Source of the DNA: Cryptomeria japonica
Taxonomy: Eukaryota > Streptophyta > Pinopsida > Cupressales > Cupressaceae
NCBI RefSeq assembly: GCF_030272615.1
Contig: NC_081414.1
Coordinates: forward strand, 664,344,938 to 664,385,437
Direction: 5' to 3'
DNA: 40,500 bases
Positions 39,986 to 40,500 of this stretch are shown here, in pieces (the first letter of the stretch is position 1; the number at the start of each line of letters is the position of its first letter). The position numbers and the translations under genes are program-made. Below the pieces are notes generated by a model, which did no database searches, had not been told where the DNA came from, and saw nothing but the letters and a program-made list of their open reading frames with translations.

Positions 39986-40345
39986 TGCAGACACCTAAAA
40001 ATGTCTCATTGATCATGTGCTAATTATTCTTCTAATTGATTAAATAATTCTTTAATTATTTAATTAAGTTAATTAATCTTATTCTTCTTCATATTTCCTT
40101 ATAATCTTAATAATTATTCTATTTCTTATTTTATCATTATTTAATCATTTTAACCATTTTCTAATATTAATTAAATATTTATTATTTAATTAATTCTGAT
40201 TAATTCCCCAATTTAAATAATATTTATTATTTATTATTTAAATAAATTACTTCTAAATTCTATTTCTATCTCTAATCAATTAATCATTCAACCCTTTTCT
40301 AAATATTAATTAAATACCTATTATTTAATTAATTGTGATTTAATC
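39986..40345 (+). repeat. 3' LTR of the outer element, cut after 360 bp
   Basis: Aligns with 6764-7117 from the first base (TGCAG here, TGTAG there). The match ends at GATTTAATC at 40345, after which a LINE reading frame begins. Includes a 9-bp insertion and a 4-bp deletion relative to the 5' LTR. Confidence 0.88.
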
Positions 40346-40500
40346 AGGTTGTCTCCAAAATTACAAACAAAATATCCTCATGGAAAGGAAAATGGCTATC
40401 CTCTGCGGGGAAGGCCACTATGATCAAGGCGGTTCTCTCGGCTATGCCTATTTACCAATTCTCATGTATGGATCTCCCCGCATCTAAGAGAAAGGAGATT
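40346..40500 (+). pseudogene. LINE (L1-type) reverse transcriptase fragment
   Basis: One frame is open from 40345 to the window edge and reads ISSWKGKWLSSAGKATMIKA, then VLSAMPIYQFSCMDLPASK. W-K-x-K-x-L-S-x-G-x, then I-x-x-V-L-x-x-x-P-x-Y, is the region just after the catalytic core of plant LINE RTs. It is a 5'-truncated or partial LINE lying in the outer LTR in the plus direction; the rest is outside the window. RT activity cannot be judged from this part. Confidence 0.85.

Larger units (their letters stand above)
6764..40345 (+). mobile_element. Outer Tat-lineage Ty3/gypsy retrotransposon, decayed, interrupted by the inner element
   Basis: Plus-strand order: 5' LTR (6764-7910), PBS (7914-7931), long leader, gag, protease, G-patch, RT, RNase H, second archaeal-type RNase H, integrase (to 18516), 3' region with antisense PMD gene, PPT (39973-39985) and 3' LTR start (39986-40345). 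The second RNase H places it in the Tat lineage. The inner element splits it at 23721/39823. Without that insert it would be about 17 kb plus a 3' LTR. The LTRs differ by about 15 substitutions and three indels over roughly 355 aligned bases by eye, so the insertion is old. Gag-pol has numerous stops and three frameshifts. Confidence 0.9.

Overview
The window is wholly repetitive plant nuclear DNA. No host gene, rRNA, tRNA gene or CRISPR array was found; every coding stretch I can assign belongs to a retrotransposon. The size and nesting of Tat-type Ty3/gypsy elements, the AT-rich LTRs and the copia LTR dotted with ACCGGT/GCCGGT suggest a large-genome seed plant, plausibly a gymnosperm (inference, moderate to low confidence).

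Layout. (1) 1-3529, minus strand: the 5' part of a broken Ty1-copia element (5' LTR 2490-3529, initiator-Met-type PBS, gag, protease, integrase) running off the left edge. (2) 3857-about 4720, plus: a polypurine tract and the start of an old LTR related to the Tat LTRs further right. (3) 4834-6291, plus: two decayed coding relics, one with three damaged zinc knuckles and one I do not recognise. (4) 6764-40345, plus: a large decayed Tat-lineage element ('outer'), with 5' LTR 6764-7910, PBS 7914, a 2.8-kb leader full of short tandem arrays, gag-pro and pol 10733-18516 with many stops and three frameshifts, then a long 3' region with an antisense plant-mobile-domain (PMD) gene, and a 3' LTR from 39986. 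(5) 23722-39822, minus: a full-length, very young Tat-lineage element ('inner') inserted in the outer one about 160 bp before its polypurine tract. Its two 1872-bp LTRs look identical. Its gag-pro and pol frames are intact and in the same frame, separated by one UAG codon. (6) 40346-40500, plus: a LINE reverse-transcriptase fragment that cuts off the outer 3' LTR.

Inner and outer share an 18-nt PBS, nearly the same polypurine tract, the same domain order (gag, zinc knuckle, protease, G-patch, long linker, RT, RNase H, second archaeal-type RNase H, integrase) and a 3' AACATT/CCAAAAA repeat. They are members of one clade, one old and dead, one young.

The most unusual signals are non-coding. 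Two strictly 22-bp-periodic arrays in the outer leader (8037-8212, 8621-8752) repeat a core TCACRCAWTC. A strictly 20-bp-periodic array at 23101-23300 repeats a related core on the other strand, at the head of the antisense PMD gene. So each array lies 5' of a coding region and reads in its sense. The in-frame UAG at the gag-pro/pol junction of the otherwise intact inner element, followed by CAG UUG, is the best candidate for a translational control signal.
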